DNA of 31,842 nucleotides from DATFXM01 sp035315885 (GCA_035315885.1 DATFXM010000152.1:1-31842); one strand, 5' to 3'. Shown: positions 25,322 through 31,842, numbered from the stretch's first letter. Numbers and translations: made by a program. The notes: a model not told the origin generated them from the letters alone.

Positions 25322-25510
25322 AGAAAGCGAAGGGGCGAGGGGGAAGGGGGCGACGCGGAGACGCGGAGACACGGAGATGAGGGGATGAGGGATGATGGGC
25401 GGTTTCGGGTTTAGGGTTTCGGGTCCGGATTGTCTAATCGGGTCTAGTGTGTCTCACAGGCCTCGATCAAACAAACCCGAAACCGGAAACCCGAAACCGC
25501 CCATCCCCTC
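25322..25510. repeat. Word array and inverted repeat with shared 55-bp core (second copy)
   Basis: On the left, 8-bp words (GACGCGGA, GACGCGGA, GACACGGA, GATGAGGG) pass into GATGGGCGGTTTCGGG and 7-bp words (GGTTTCG/GGTTTAG). On the right, ACCCGAA, ACCGGAA, ACCCGAA and ACCGCCCATCCCCTC are the complement, so 25393-25423 pairs with about 25475-25508. The middle (25423-25477) is the core shared with 22141-22197, in the same orientation, two bases shorter. Its small central hairpin is kept as TGTG-TCT-CACA. It lies between the divergent M14 and XRE genes, upstream of the XRE promoter, so it is not simply a terminator. Positions 25241-25321 hold only the ribosome binding site of the M14 gene. Confidence 0.85.
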
Positions 25511-25535
25511 CTCCGTCTGATTCACTACCGACTTG

Positions 25536-25563
25536 TTGACAAAATTCGACGATAAGTTAGAAT
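25536..25563 (+). promoter_or_regulatory. Sigma-70-type promoter of the XRE-like gene
   Basis: A perfect -35 hexamer TTGACA (25536-25541) is followed after 16 bases by TAGAAT (25558-25563), one change from the consensus -10. Transcription would begin near 25570, giving a leader of about 45 bases. The leader contains a small hairpin, TGGCG-GGAGAT-CGCCA (25583-25598), ahead of the real ribosome binding site. Confidence 0.75.
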
Positions 25564-25615
25564 ACAAACCCCTGTCATATCCTGGCGGGAGATCGCCAAT
25601 TCATCAGCGGAGAAA

Positions 25616-26062
25616 ATGCCAATGCCAAAGTCTAATGAGAGTGCATTGAGCCAGTATGTCAGGCGAAAAATGCAGGAACAGCACCTGTCGCGTTATGACG
25701 TGAGCGTCAGGTCGGGTGGCGGCATCGGTGATAGCTACGTCGGCGCGATTATGAACGGTACGTGTACCAACGTATCAGTCGATAAGCTGAAGGCGCTGGC
25801 CCGCGGCCTGGCAGTTGACGAGATGGAAATGGCCAGAGTTGCATTCAGCGAGTCGGAAGTTTCCCACCGGGAATACGAGTCGTCGCCCGATTGCTCTCTG
25901 ATGCTTATAGACATCAAGAATAAGACCGTCATGAGCTCGGACGTCGCCGAAATAACTCATCAGGTGATGCAGCTGTCTCCGCGCGAACGCGGTGTGGTCC
26001 TTCAGTTCGTGAACAAACTCAGCCGGGACAAGGGCAAACAGCGAGCAAGCAAGCGAGGATAG
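25616..26062 (+). CDS. XRE-like helix-turn-helix protein
   Basis: The 148-residue product has an N-terminal helical domain (about residues 10-66) with the layout of an XRE/Cro-type HTH. A first helix LSQYVRRKMQEQHLSRYDVSV is followed by a turn, a recognition-helix region GIGDSYVGAIMNGTCTNVS, then VDKLKALARGLAVDEMEM, which is the usual end of such domains. The C-terminal part carries YESSPDCSLMLIDIKNK and a last helix LSPRERGVVLQFVNKLSRDKG, probably for dimer formation. GGAG stands three bases before the first ATG; a second ATG two codons later is also possible. It has its own near-consensus promoter and no partner gene close downstream, so it may be a free-standing regulator. Its target cannot be read; the 20-bp palindrome at 26360 is a candidate. 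Confidence 0.8.
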   Translation: MPMPKSNESALSQYVRRKMQEQHLSRYDVSVRSGGGIGDSYVGAIMNGTCTNVSVDKLKALARGLAVDEMEMARVAFSESEVSHREYESSPDCSLMLIDIKNKTVMSSDVAEITHQVMQLSPRERGVVLQFVNKLSRDKGKQRASKRG

Positions 26063-26342
26063 CCGGCGAGGCCGTCTCATAGTAGTATCGACGCGATCCA
26101 ACGTCGCTGAATCAGCAGTACAAGCGCGGTGCCGAGTTCGGCCGCCCGCTTGAACCCCCTTCTCGTCCACCCCCAAGCACGGCGAGGGCGAGTGCGCCCG
26201 TCACACCTCGTCTGCTCCACTGCCTCATTCCTCACATCAATTTCCGCCCCAATTTGCGAATGCTCCCGCAGCTTTCCGGCGATTAATTCTTGCGAATTTG
26301 AGCCGACACTGCACAGTCCCCAATAAATTCACCTGGCCCCGC
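26063..26342. other. Intergenic stretch without recognisable content
   Basis: About 280 bp between the XRE-like gene and the promoter of the cysteine-rich gene. I see no good reading frame, no tRNA-like cloverleaf and no word array here. It could contain a decayed gene end, but nothing supports a call. Confidence 0.5.
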
Positions 26343-26351
26343 TGGTACAAT
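26343..26351 (+). promoter_or_regulatory. Probable extended -10 promoter of the cysteine-rich gene
   Basis: TGGTACAAT fits TGnTATAAT with one mismatch. A start of transcription about seven bases later (near 26358) would place the perfect palindrome 26360-26379 at the very 5' end of the transcript. No clear -35 hexamer is seen. Confidence 0.45.
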
Positions 26352-26359
26352 CCCGCTGG

Positions 26360-26379
26360 CCGAGCCGCTAGCGGCTCGG
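26360..26379. promoter_or_regulatory. Perfect 20-bp palindrome, possible operator or leader hairpin
   Basis: CCGAGCCGCTAGCGGCTCGG reads the same on both strands without a mismatch. It lies directly after the probable -10 element and about 28 bases before the ATG of the cysteine-rich gene, ahead of its GGAGGA ribosome binding site. A homodimeric repressor bound here would block transcription. As RNA it would fold into a very GC-rich hairpin, though with a tight loop. It is not a terminator because no T-tract follows. Confidence 0.6.
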
Positions 26380-26407
26380 TGATAACGCCTACGGAGGATA
26401 GAAAAAA

Positions 26408-26746
26408 ATGGCAAAGCGTCTATTCATAGCAGTAGTGTGCTTGCTCACTCTGCCTGCGTTCACCTCTTCCAGCTTTTCCGGGAGTGAGACTAAACCGTCC
26501 GCATTTAATTCCACTGCGTTGGCGGGGCATGTTGTGGGGAGCAATGCCTACTGTAACTGTGGATGCCCGCTATGCGTGTGTGATGGAGGGGACGTCTCGA
26601 TGCCGTGTGACGCGATGCAGCGTTCGAAGCCGCGTGGCGATGCCAAGCCGCAAGCGAAAGAGACGCAATCAGGCAGCGTCGATTACGGTGTGCCGGCAAT
26701 GGCGATTGTAATGCTCGTAATTCTTTCGCTGCGGTTTAGAGCTTAG
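26408..26746 (+). CDS. Small exported cysteine-rich protein with C-terminal hydrophobic helix
   Basis: The 112-residue product has a signal peptide (MAKRLFIAVVCLLTLPAFTS), a Ser/Thr-rich stretch, a compact cysteine cluster with spacing C-x-C-x-C-x2-C-x-C-x8-C (Cys 49, 51, 53, 56, 58, 67), a charged Lys/Gln-rich linker, and a C-terminal hydrophobic helix (GVPAMAIVMLVILSL) ending in RFRA. GGAGGA lies upstream of the ATG with a somewhat long spacer. The arrangement of a signal peptide, a short exposed domain, a hydrophobic helix and a basic tail is that of a membrane-anchored protein, or of one processed by a sorting enzyme; no LPxTG or PEP motif is seen. The cysteines could bind a metal or form disulfides. 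I do not recognise the family. The gene stands alone between the XRE-like and MFS genes. Confidence 0.75.
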   Translation: MAKRLFIAVVCLLTLPAFTSSSFSGSETKPSAFNSTALAGHVVGSNAYCNCGCPLCVCDGGDVSMPCDAMQRSKPRGDAKPQAKETQSGSVDYGVPAMAIVMLVILSLRFRA

Positions 26747-26821
26747 AGCCCCGGCCCGATAAGCGGTCAAAACTACTGTTAACTCAGCCTGCCCGAAATC
26801 CCGGCGGGAAGGTATAGGTGT

Positions 26822-26984
26822 GGAGTTTGGGTTTGGGGTTTCGGGCTTAGGTTTTAGGGTTTCGGGTTTGAAATCTGAAATCTCAAATTTCAAATTTGAA
26901 ATACAAGAACCAAAAACCAAAAACCCGAAACCCAAAACCTGAAACCCAAGACCAGAAACTCGAAACTCGAAACCGAAACTCTAA
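26822..26984. repeat. Long 7-bp periodic word array forming a near-continuous palindrome (IR-D)
   Basis: From 26822 the strand is built of 7-base words: GGGTTTG, GGGTTTC, GGGCTTA, GGTTTTA, then AAATCTG, AAATCTC, AAATTTC, AAATTTG. It then continues with the complementary kind, AAAAACC, CGAAACC, CAAAACC, TGAAACC, AGAAACT, CGAAACT. The turning point is a perfect 16-bp palindrome ATTTCAAATTTGAAAT (26887-26902). The array could fold into a hairpin of some 70 pairs with mismatches. It lies upstream of the MFS promoter and fills most of the 317-bp gap. Confidence 0.88.
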
Positions 26985-26998
26985 ATCGGTCGCCGCCT

Positions 26999-27027
26999 TT
27001 GACGGCCTCGCCGAGCCGCCATATAAT
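26999..27027 (+). promoter_or_regulatory. Sigma-70-type promoter of the MFS transporter gene
   Basis: TTGACG (26999-27004) and a perfect TATAAT (27022-27027) are separated by 17 bases, the preferred distance. Transcription would start near 27034, about 30 bases before the GTG start codon. No further operator-like sequence is evident between them. Confidence 0.8.
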
Positions 27028-27063
27028 CGCGCTGCGCCTTACCTTTATTAGCTCTAAAAAATT

Positions 27064-28416
27064 GTGAAAGAGGTTGAGCCACAACTCGGGGCCGAGCAGA
27101 TTTCCCTCGCAGGTCCCCCTCGAACAGTTGCCGCGCGACACTGGAGCGCCGGCGTCTCCAGGTACCAGTGGCTCGTATTGTTAATCGCATGGCTGGGCTG
27201 GGTCTTCGACAGTATGGACGGCACGCTTTACTCGCTAGTTCAACGGCCGTCGATGGTCGAACTGCTCGGCCCCGGCGCTACCGAACCCCAAATAGCCTTC
27301 TACAGTCGCGTTGTATTAGCAGTCATGCTCATCGGCTGGGCAACCGGCGGAATCTTCTTTGGAGCACTTGCTGATTACATCGGACGCACAAAAGCTCTGG
27401 TACTCACCGTTCTGATCTATTCACTGTTTACCGGTTTGTCGGCGATTGCGCAGAGCTGGCTACATCTGGCGGCGTTTCGCTTTGCGACTGGACTCGGACT
27501 TGGAGGCGAGTGGGCGGCCGGCGCCGCGTTGGTGGCCGAGGTCTGGCCCGACCACCTTCGAGCTCGCGCGGGCGCGATCCTTCAGTCGGCGGCAGGGGTC
27601 GGCTTTTTTTTGGCGGGATTGATTACGCTTTGCTTTGGGGTTTCATCGTGGCGGCCGGTGTTCATCATCGGAGCAGCACCGGCTTTGTTCGTTCTGATCA
27701 TTCGACTCGCGGTAAAAGAGCCGGACGCGTGGCTGGCGGTTCGCGACCAGCGTAAACGGGTCAGGAGCAGCGGCGGCTCAACCCTCGAGCCGTTCACCCT
27801 CAAGCAGCTTTTTGGTCCGGAGCTGAGGCGGGACACACTCGTGGCTTCATCTCTCGCGTTCGTGGTACTGCTGGCGCTATGGGGAGCTACGGTTTGGGTG
27901 CCCGCTGCGGTCCGCGAGATCGCTCGAGGCGGAGGTTTGTCGGCCGACGATCAAACGCGCCAGGCCAGCTACGCGGTGATGTTGCTGAACGGCGGTTCGA
28001 TGTTCGGGTACCTGATTTTTGGCCCTTTGGCGGACCGGCTAGGGCGTCGCATCACATTTCTATTGTTTTTCGCCGGAGGAGTTGTCATGTTCCCGGTGAC
28101 ATTTCTGGCTGTCAAAAGTCTTGCCGGCGTTTTCTTGTTGTTGCCGGCCGTCGGCTTCTTCACATTGGGGGTTACTAGCGGGTTTCCGATTTATTTGCCG
28201 GAGCTCTTCCCGACGCGGGTTCGAACAACCGGCGTAGGCTTTTGCTATAACCTTGGTCGAATCGTAACGGCGGGTGGTGTCTTTCTCGTTGGCTATTTGT
28301 CGGCTGCGATCGGCTCGGAAGCAAAGACAGCGAGCGCGGTCAGCCTCATCTATATACTCGGCATTGTTTTGTTGCCAATTGCTCGCGAAACCCGCGGCCA
28401 AAGACTGAAGTCATAG
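27064..28416 (+). CDS. MFS transporter, sialate/organic-acid:proton symporter-like
   Basis: The 450-residue product has about 12 membrane segments. The major-facilitator motif A is seen between segments 2 and 3 (ALADYIGRTK, residues 101-110) and again in the second half (GPLADRLGRRI). Segment 1 carries WLGWVFDSMDGTLYSL with an acidic pair, and segment 4 has RFATGLGLGGEW with the conserved Arg (R139). These are typical of the SHS (sialate/lactate:H+ symporter) and aromatic-acid symporter branch, so uptake of an organic acid with protons is likely, but the substrate is not certain. The start is GTG without a clear ribosome binding site. The promoter fits a start here or slightly downstream. The TonB-dependent receptor gene follows 120 bp later, so the two could serve one uptake route across outer and inner membranes. 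Confidence 0.85.
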   Translation: MKEVEPQLGAEQISLAGPPRTVAARHWSAGVSRYQWLVLLIAWLGWVFDSMDGTLYSLVQRPSMVELLGPGATEPQIAFYSRVVLAVMLIGWATGGIFFGALADYIGRTKALVLTVLIYSLFTGLSAIAQSWLHLAAFRFATGLGLGGEWAAGAALVAEVWPDHLRARAGAILQSAAGVGFFLAGLITLCFGVSSWRPVFIIGAAPALFVLIIRLAVKEPDAWLAVRDQRKRVRSSGGSTLEPFTLKQLFGPELRRDTLVASSLAFVVLLALWGATVWVPAAVREIARGGGLSADDQTRQASYAVMLLNGGSMFGYLIFGPLADRLGRRITFLLFFAGGVVMFPVTFLAVKSLAGVFLLLPAVGFFTLGVTSGFPIYLPELFPTRVRTTGVGFCYNLGRIVTAGGVFLVGYLSAAIGSEAKTASAVSLIYILGIVLLPIARETRGQRLKS

Positions 28417-28521
28417 GAAGTGCTGAGTGCTGAGTCGGAGACAGAATATTTTCCTTCAAACAGAGCCAGGCAAGCAGAGACTCAGGAATTCCGCGCTCAA
28501 CACTCGGTACTCAGCACTTCC
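28416..28521. repeat. Heptamer-word inverted repeat before the receptor gene (IR-E)
   Basis: GGAAGTGCTGAGTGCTGAGT (28416-28435) on the left and its near-complement ending in ACTCAGCACTTCC (28495-28521) on the right enclose about 60 unrelated bases. The words AGTGCTG/AGTGCTG are the same as in IR-A 25 kb away. The right arm ends two bases before the ribosome binding site of the receptor gene, so folding of the leader could influence its translation or end MFS transcription. Confidence 0.8.
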
Positions 28522-28523
28522 TT

Positions 28524-28532
28524 AGGAGGTGA
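28524..28532 (+). promoter_or_regulatory. Strong ribosome binding site fixing the receptor start
   Basis: AGGAGGTGA is a nearly full anti-16S match, four bases before the ATG at 28537. It shows that the receptor starts there and not at the GTG at 28420, which lies inside the inverted repeat. Confidence 0.85.
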
Positions 28533-28536
28533 ACTC

Positions 28537-31500
28537 ATGTCCGGAACTCGTTTTTGCTTCTCGGTAGCGGTGATCAGTGTCGTTCTCCTTCTTTCAACGC
28601 CTGGTTGGGCGCAGACAATAAATGCGTCAGTCGAGGGTCAGGTTCTGGACACCTCGGGCGCCGCTGTCGCTGGAGCAAAGGTGACCGCATCAAACGCGAG
28701 CACCGGTCTTTCCCGATCGGTCGTAGCCAACGACAACGGAGAGTACAGAATTGCTCCGCTCCCGCCCGGCGAATACACGGTCACCGCAGAGCATCAGGGC
28801 TTCAGACGTGAGGCTCGCAAGTTGACGCTAGCCATCGGTCAGGCGGCCGCGCTCAGCCTTACTTTGCAGGCTGGCGGAGTGGCTGAACAGGTCAACATCG
28901 AAGCTGCTGACACCGTCGCAGAACCCACGCGCACCGAAGTGAGCTCAGTTATAAATCAGCGGCAGATCCAGAACCTGCCGGTGAACGGGCGACAGTTTAT
29001 CGACTTTGCCCTTCTGACTCCTGGTGTGGCCGTCGGCGATACTACGTCGGGCAGCACCGACGTGATCATCGAACCGGTGACCAAGCTATCGTTCGCCGGA
29101 CAGAATATCCATTTCAACTTCGTGGCGGTCGACGGGGCCGACAACATTTCAACCGCTTCGGGAGTTCAACGCGCCACGCCTTCGCAGGAAGCAGTGCAGG
29201 AGTTCAGAGTCATCAACACCAACTACTCGACCGAATTCGGGCGCGCGGCCGGAGGAATCGTCAACATAATCACTCGAAGCGGAAGCAACAACGTTCACGG
29301 CTCGCTGTACGATTTCTTCCGCCACGATGCGCTTGATGCGCGCAGCGTGCTGTCGTCGCCCGGGCTCGATCGTTTGCTTCAGAATCAGTTCGGATTCACG
29401 ATCGGCGGGCCGATAAAGAAGGACCGAACTTTTTACTTTGGAAACTACGAGGGACAGCGCAGAGAAGAGTCACCCTTCTACAACTCGGTGATCCTCGCCA
29501 ACATAGATCAAATCAACGCCGCCAAGGTCAATCGCTACGGGCTGGCGCCGGAAAACCTGAACGTGCTCAGGGACTCAGATTATGACGAGCTCCTTGCAAA
29601 GGTGGATCATCGATTCAGCGACCATCACAATTTTTACGCAAGGTACTTCTTTGAGAGCGGGCGATACACCAATGTGTCGCCGCTGAACGATGGGTTCGAC
29701 TTGCCTTCCAGCTTCAAGACCAATGACTTTACCGATCACTCAGTAGTTGGGAACCTGGTCTCCACGCTTACGCCGAATCTGGTGAACGAGCTGCGTGGTC
29801 AGTGGGCGAGGCGATTCTTTGATTTTCCCACGGTGACTACTCAACCCCACCTCGAGGTGGCAAACACTTTCACACTCGGAGTCAATCGCGGGAATCCAGA
29901 CTTCTACCGCGAATCCAGGTTTGAACTCGTAGACAACCTCATCTGGACTCGCGGCAAGCATGAGTTTGGATTCGGAGGCAATTTCAACTTCGTTCGAACC
30001 ACCGAGTCCTTCCCGCTGTTCTATCCGTTCGAGGCGACGTTTGCCTCGGTTAACGATCTGCTAATCGGAAACCCATTCGTCATTTTCTTTGAGAAGTTCG
30101 ATTTCAACGCGACCGGTCTGGATCCCGCAGTCTATCAAGGCACCAAGTACGCCGATCCGATTCGCAACCAGGCAAAGGGAACGATCGATCATACCTACAA
30201 CGGTTTTTACGCTCAGGACAAGTGGAAAGCCACATCCAACCTGGCCCTGACGCTTGGCGTTCGGTACGAGTTCGAGACGTTTCCCAAGGAAGCCCTCAGC
30301 AACGATATGAACAACTGGGACCCGCGCCTCGGATTTGCTTACGGGCTGGGCGGTAAATGGAATTGGGTGATACGCGGAGGTGCGGGGGTTTTTCACGGGA
30401 TTATTCCGAATCCGTTGTTGTCCTGTCAGATCCCGTCGTGCGGCGGAAGCGGGCCGTACCCGGGCCGCGAGAACGTAGAGGATTCGCTGAACGCAAACAC
30501 GCGGCTGTTCGCTTTTGCGAGCGCCCCCGCAGTGATGCAGCAGGCACTTTCTACTCTGATCCATACTGGTCTGTACCCAACCGCGGACACCGGATTTCTC
30601 GGCGAATCGGTGATTGTGAGGTTCGCGCGTCACCATCAGGCGCCCTATGCGCTTCAGATGAGTCTGGGAGTCGAGTTCGAGCCATGGTCTGGGACGAGCA
30701 TCAGCGCCAGCTACCTGCGAGTGAAAGGCGTTCACCTGGGAAGCTTCTTCAATGTGAATCAGCCGCTCCCGTCGGGGACGCTCGAAAGCGGCAAGGCGGA
30801 CTTCGCAGCGTTTCGGCCGTTCGCGTCCTGCCGGCCTTGTCTGCTCGACAGATTGATTTCTGTTCCGAATTTCGCGAACCCGAACTTTGCGGTTTACTTT
30901 GAGGCGGACTCGCGCTGGAACTCGGTGTGGGACGGCTTGCTTGTCAACGTGAACAAACGTTTCAGCAAGCACTTCAGCTACGGCATCAGCTATACATGGT
31001 CCAAGGGAATCGACGACGGCCCGAACCCTAGCTTTGTGTTGATACCCGAGAACAGTCGTCGATTCGATCTTGAGCGAGCGCTCTCATCGGACGATGTCCG
31101 CCACCGATTTGTCGGTAACGCAATAGTGGCGGGGCCTAACAGTGGGCACTGGCTGACCCGCAATTGGGAGTTTTCGGTGATATTCAGCGCGGAGTCGCCG
31201 CATCACTTCACCAAGTTCGCGGGGTTTGACGCAAACGGTGACGTGTTTGGCGTGAACGATCGCGTCGGCCTCGACGGACGGAATACGTTTGAAGGAGACG
31301 ACTACAAGAGCCTGGATTTGAGAGTGTCGCGTACAATTCATCTTACAGAAAAGGTGAGGGCGCAGCTCATTGCCGAAGGCTTCAACATGACCAACACTCT
31401 GAACGTGAGATTCTTCAACACGGTTTATGGCGATTCGATTTTTCACTCGCAGGGCGAACCCGGAACGTTCTTCGAGGGCGCGCTGAATCCGTCGTACGGC

Positions 31501-31560
31501 CAGCCACGCGCGATCTTTAACCCGCGCCAGTTTCAACTGGCATTCAAGCTCACTTTTTGA
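28537..31560 (+). CDS. TonB-dependent receptor with carboxypeptidase-regulatory domain (Oar-like)
   Basis: The 1,007-residue product starts with a signal peptide (FCFSVAVISVVLLLSTPGWAQ, cleavage after WAQ). A CarboxypepD_reg domain covers about residues 27-115 (SVEGQVLDTSGAAVAGAKV, EYRIAPLPPGEYTVTAEHQGF). The plug domain follows, with VNIEAADTVAEP, QRQIQNLPVNGRQFIDFALL and AVQEFRVINTNYSTEFGRAAG, then GGIVNIITRSGSNNVHGSLYDFFRHDALDA, a phrase typical of the Oar-type receptors abundant in Acidobacteriota. The rest is a beta-barrel ending in FQLAFKLTF with the C-terminal Phe expected of outer-membrane proteins. It would import a large ligand, or act in protein or sugar uptake, with energy from TonB. 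The substrate is unknown. It is downstream of the MFS gene and separated from it by a repeat hairpin. Confidence 0.92.
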   Translation: MSGTRFCFSVAVISVVLLLSTPGWAQTINASVEGQVLDTSGAAVAGAKVTASNASTGLSRSVVANDNGEYRIAPLPPGEYTVTAEHQGFRREARKLTLAIGQAAALSLTLQAGGVAEQVNIEAADTVAEPTRTEVSSVINQRQIQNLPVNGRQFIDFALLTPGVAVGDTTSGSTDVIIEPVTKLSFAGQNIHFNFVAVDGADNISTASGVQRATPSQEAVQEFRVINTNYSTEFGRAAGGIVNIITRSGSNNVHGSLYDFFRHDALDARSVLSSPGLDRLLQNQFGFTIGGPIKKDRTFYFGNYEGQRREESPFYNSVILANIDQINAAKVNRYGLAPENLNVLRDSDYDELLAKVDHRFSDHHNFYARYFFESGRYTNVSPLNDGFDLPSSFKTNDFTDHSVVGNLVSTLTPNLVNELRGQWARRFFDFPTVTTQPHLEVANTFTLGVNRGNPDFYRESRFELVDNLIWTRGKHEFGFGGNFNFVRTTESFPLFYPFEATFASVNDLLIGNPFVIFFEKFDFNATGLDPAVYQGTKYADPIRNQAKGTIDHTYNGFYAQDKWKATSNLALTLGVRYEFETFPKEALSNDMNNWDPRLGFAYGLGGKWNWVIRGGAGVFHGIIPNPLLSCQIPSCGGSGPYPGRENVEDSLNANTRLFAFASAPAVMQQALSTLIHTGLYPTADTGFLGESVIVRFARHHQAPYALQMSLGVEFEPWSGTSISASYLRVKGVHLGSFFNVNQPLPSGTLESGKADFAAFRPFASCRPCLLDRLISVPNFANPNFAVYFEADSRWNSVWDGLLVNVNKRFSKHFSYGISYTWSKGIDDGPNPSFVLIPENSRRFDLERALSSDDVRHRFVGNAIVAGPNSGHWLTRNWEFSVIFSAESPHHFTKFAGFDANGDVFGVNDRVGLDGRNTFEGDDYKSLDLRVSRTIHLTEKVRAQLIAEGFNMTNTLNVRFFNTVYGDSIFHSQGEPGTFFEGALNPSYGQPRAIFNPRQFQLAFKLTF

Positions 31561-31571
31561 AAACCGCCGCA

Positions 31572-31609
31572 GAGAATGCCTCGACCGCACCGGCGGCCGA
31601 GGTGTTCTC
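31572..31609 (+). terminator. Hairpin behind the receptor gene, possible terminator
   Basis: GAGAA-TG-CCTCG-A-CCG pairs with CGG-CCGAGG-TG-TTCTC around a short GC-rich loop. The stem starts 11 bases after the receptor stop codon. There is no T-run after it, so intrinsic termination is uncertain; it may instead protect the 3' end of the mRNA. Confidence 0.45.
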
Positions 31610-31635
31610 TTGCAGCAACTTCGAAACCCGGATTG

Positions 31636-31842
31636 ATGGCGTCTGAGCAGAGCACCCTCGAACAGAGCCCGACTCTTCCTGCTGAACAAGTCGTTCTTGA
31701 AGCAATGAGCGCGCGCCGATTGTTGGTCGCCGGCGGGATTGCGTTGATTCTCGCGGGCACGGTCTTCGGCGACATCTTCGCTGTTTTTGTGCTTCATCAA
31801 AACGCCGGCAGAATTGGAGCATCCCTTGCCGCGGCAACCGCC
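31636..31842 (+). CDS. Membrane protein, N-terminal fragment
   Basis: An open frame begins at ATG 31636-31638 and continues without a stop to the right edge (69 codons). It starts with a polar region of about 24 residues rich in Glu, Gln and Pro, then a basic ARR and a hydrophobic segment (LLVAGGIALILAGTVFGDIFAVFVL) that is long enough to cross the membrane. A second, weaker hydrophobic part (RIGASLAAATA) follows at the edge. It has no clear ribosome binding site; a second ATG at codon 24 (MSARRLL) is an alternative start. The gene is 75 bp behind the receptor gene on the same strand. Function cannot be given from the fragment. Confidence 0.6.
   Translation, partial: MASEQSTLEQSPTLPAEQVVLEAMSARRLLVAGGIALILAGTVFGDIFAVFVLHQNAGRIGASLAAATA

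Noticed and set aside
26063..26342. Possible tRNA or decayed gene
   Set aside because: No cloverleaf or matching arms were found on either strand and no frame with recognisable protein content.
26815..26990. TTTAGGG/GGGTTTC words look like telomere repeats
   Set aside because: They are only part of a drifting 7-bp word series inside a bacterial intergenic hairpin flanked by ordinary genes.
28420..28536. GTG at 28420 as start of the receptor
   Set aside because: It lies in an inverted repeat, has no ribosome binding site, and would put 39 polar residues before the signal peptide, whereas ATG 28537 has a near-perfect site.
30061..30972. Open frame of 303 codons on the minus strand inside the receptor gene
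   Set aside because: It lies fully antisense to a clear TonB-dependent receptor, shows no recognisable domain, and has the Arg/Val-rich composition of a shadow frame in GC-rich DNA.
31084..31800. Minus-strand open frame of 238 codons across the receptor end and the right-edge gene
   Set aside because: It overlaps the receptor C-terminus and the likely membrane protein start on the other strand, and contains no known motif.

Overview
The window looks like chromosomal DNA of an acidobacterium, perhaps of the Blastocatellia type. This is inferred from gene content: an Oar-like TonB-dependent receptor with an N-terminal carboxypeptidase-regulatory domain, a VWA protein of the kind common in Acidobacteriota, many exported TPR, propeller and VWA proteins, and a moderately high GC content. 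There is no rRNA, tRNA, CRISPR array, transposase or phage gene that I can recognise.

Positions 1-15292 are a long minus-strand block. Read in transcription order, it encodes a membrane-anchored beta-propeller protein, a VIT/VWA protein coupled to it by an ATGA overlap, a 2,610-residue exported TPR protein, a 609-residue exported protein, a small lipoprotein-like protein, and the start of another exported protein cut by the window edge. All appear to be directed to the envelope, and together they may form one uncharacterised envelope assembly. A plus-strand ankyrin-repeat gene follows (15516-16178). A cluster of REP-like palindromes separates it from a convergent hydrolase/methyltransferase pair (16520-17977, minus).

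Positions 18076-22098 (plus) hold a pair of M16 peptidase subunits, one catalytic and one lacking the zinc motif, then a VWA protein whose metal site is degenerate. A large M14 zinc carboxypeptidase (22232-25240, minus) is bracketed by two copies of a roughly 55-bp core repeat. After it come an XRE-type regulator with a good sigma-70 promoter, a small cysteine-rich exported protein with a perfect 20-bp palindrome in its leader, an MFS transporter with a near-consensus promoter, and the TonB-dependent receptor. The start of a membrane protein runs off the right edge.

The most unusual feature is not a gene. At least eight intergenic spots carry degenerate tandem words with a strict 7-bp (sometimes 8-bp) period. 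The longer ones are arranged as inverted pairs that would fold into long hairpins. The word differs from place to place while the period is kept. This resembles, in form only, the heptanucleotide STRR repeats of cyanobacteria, and may be an undescribed repeat family of this lineage.
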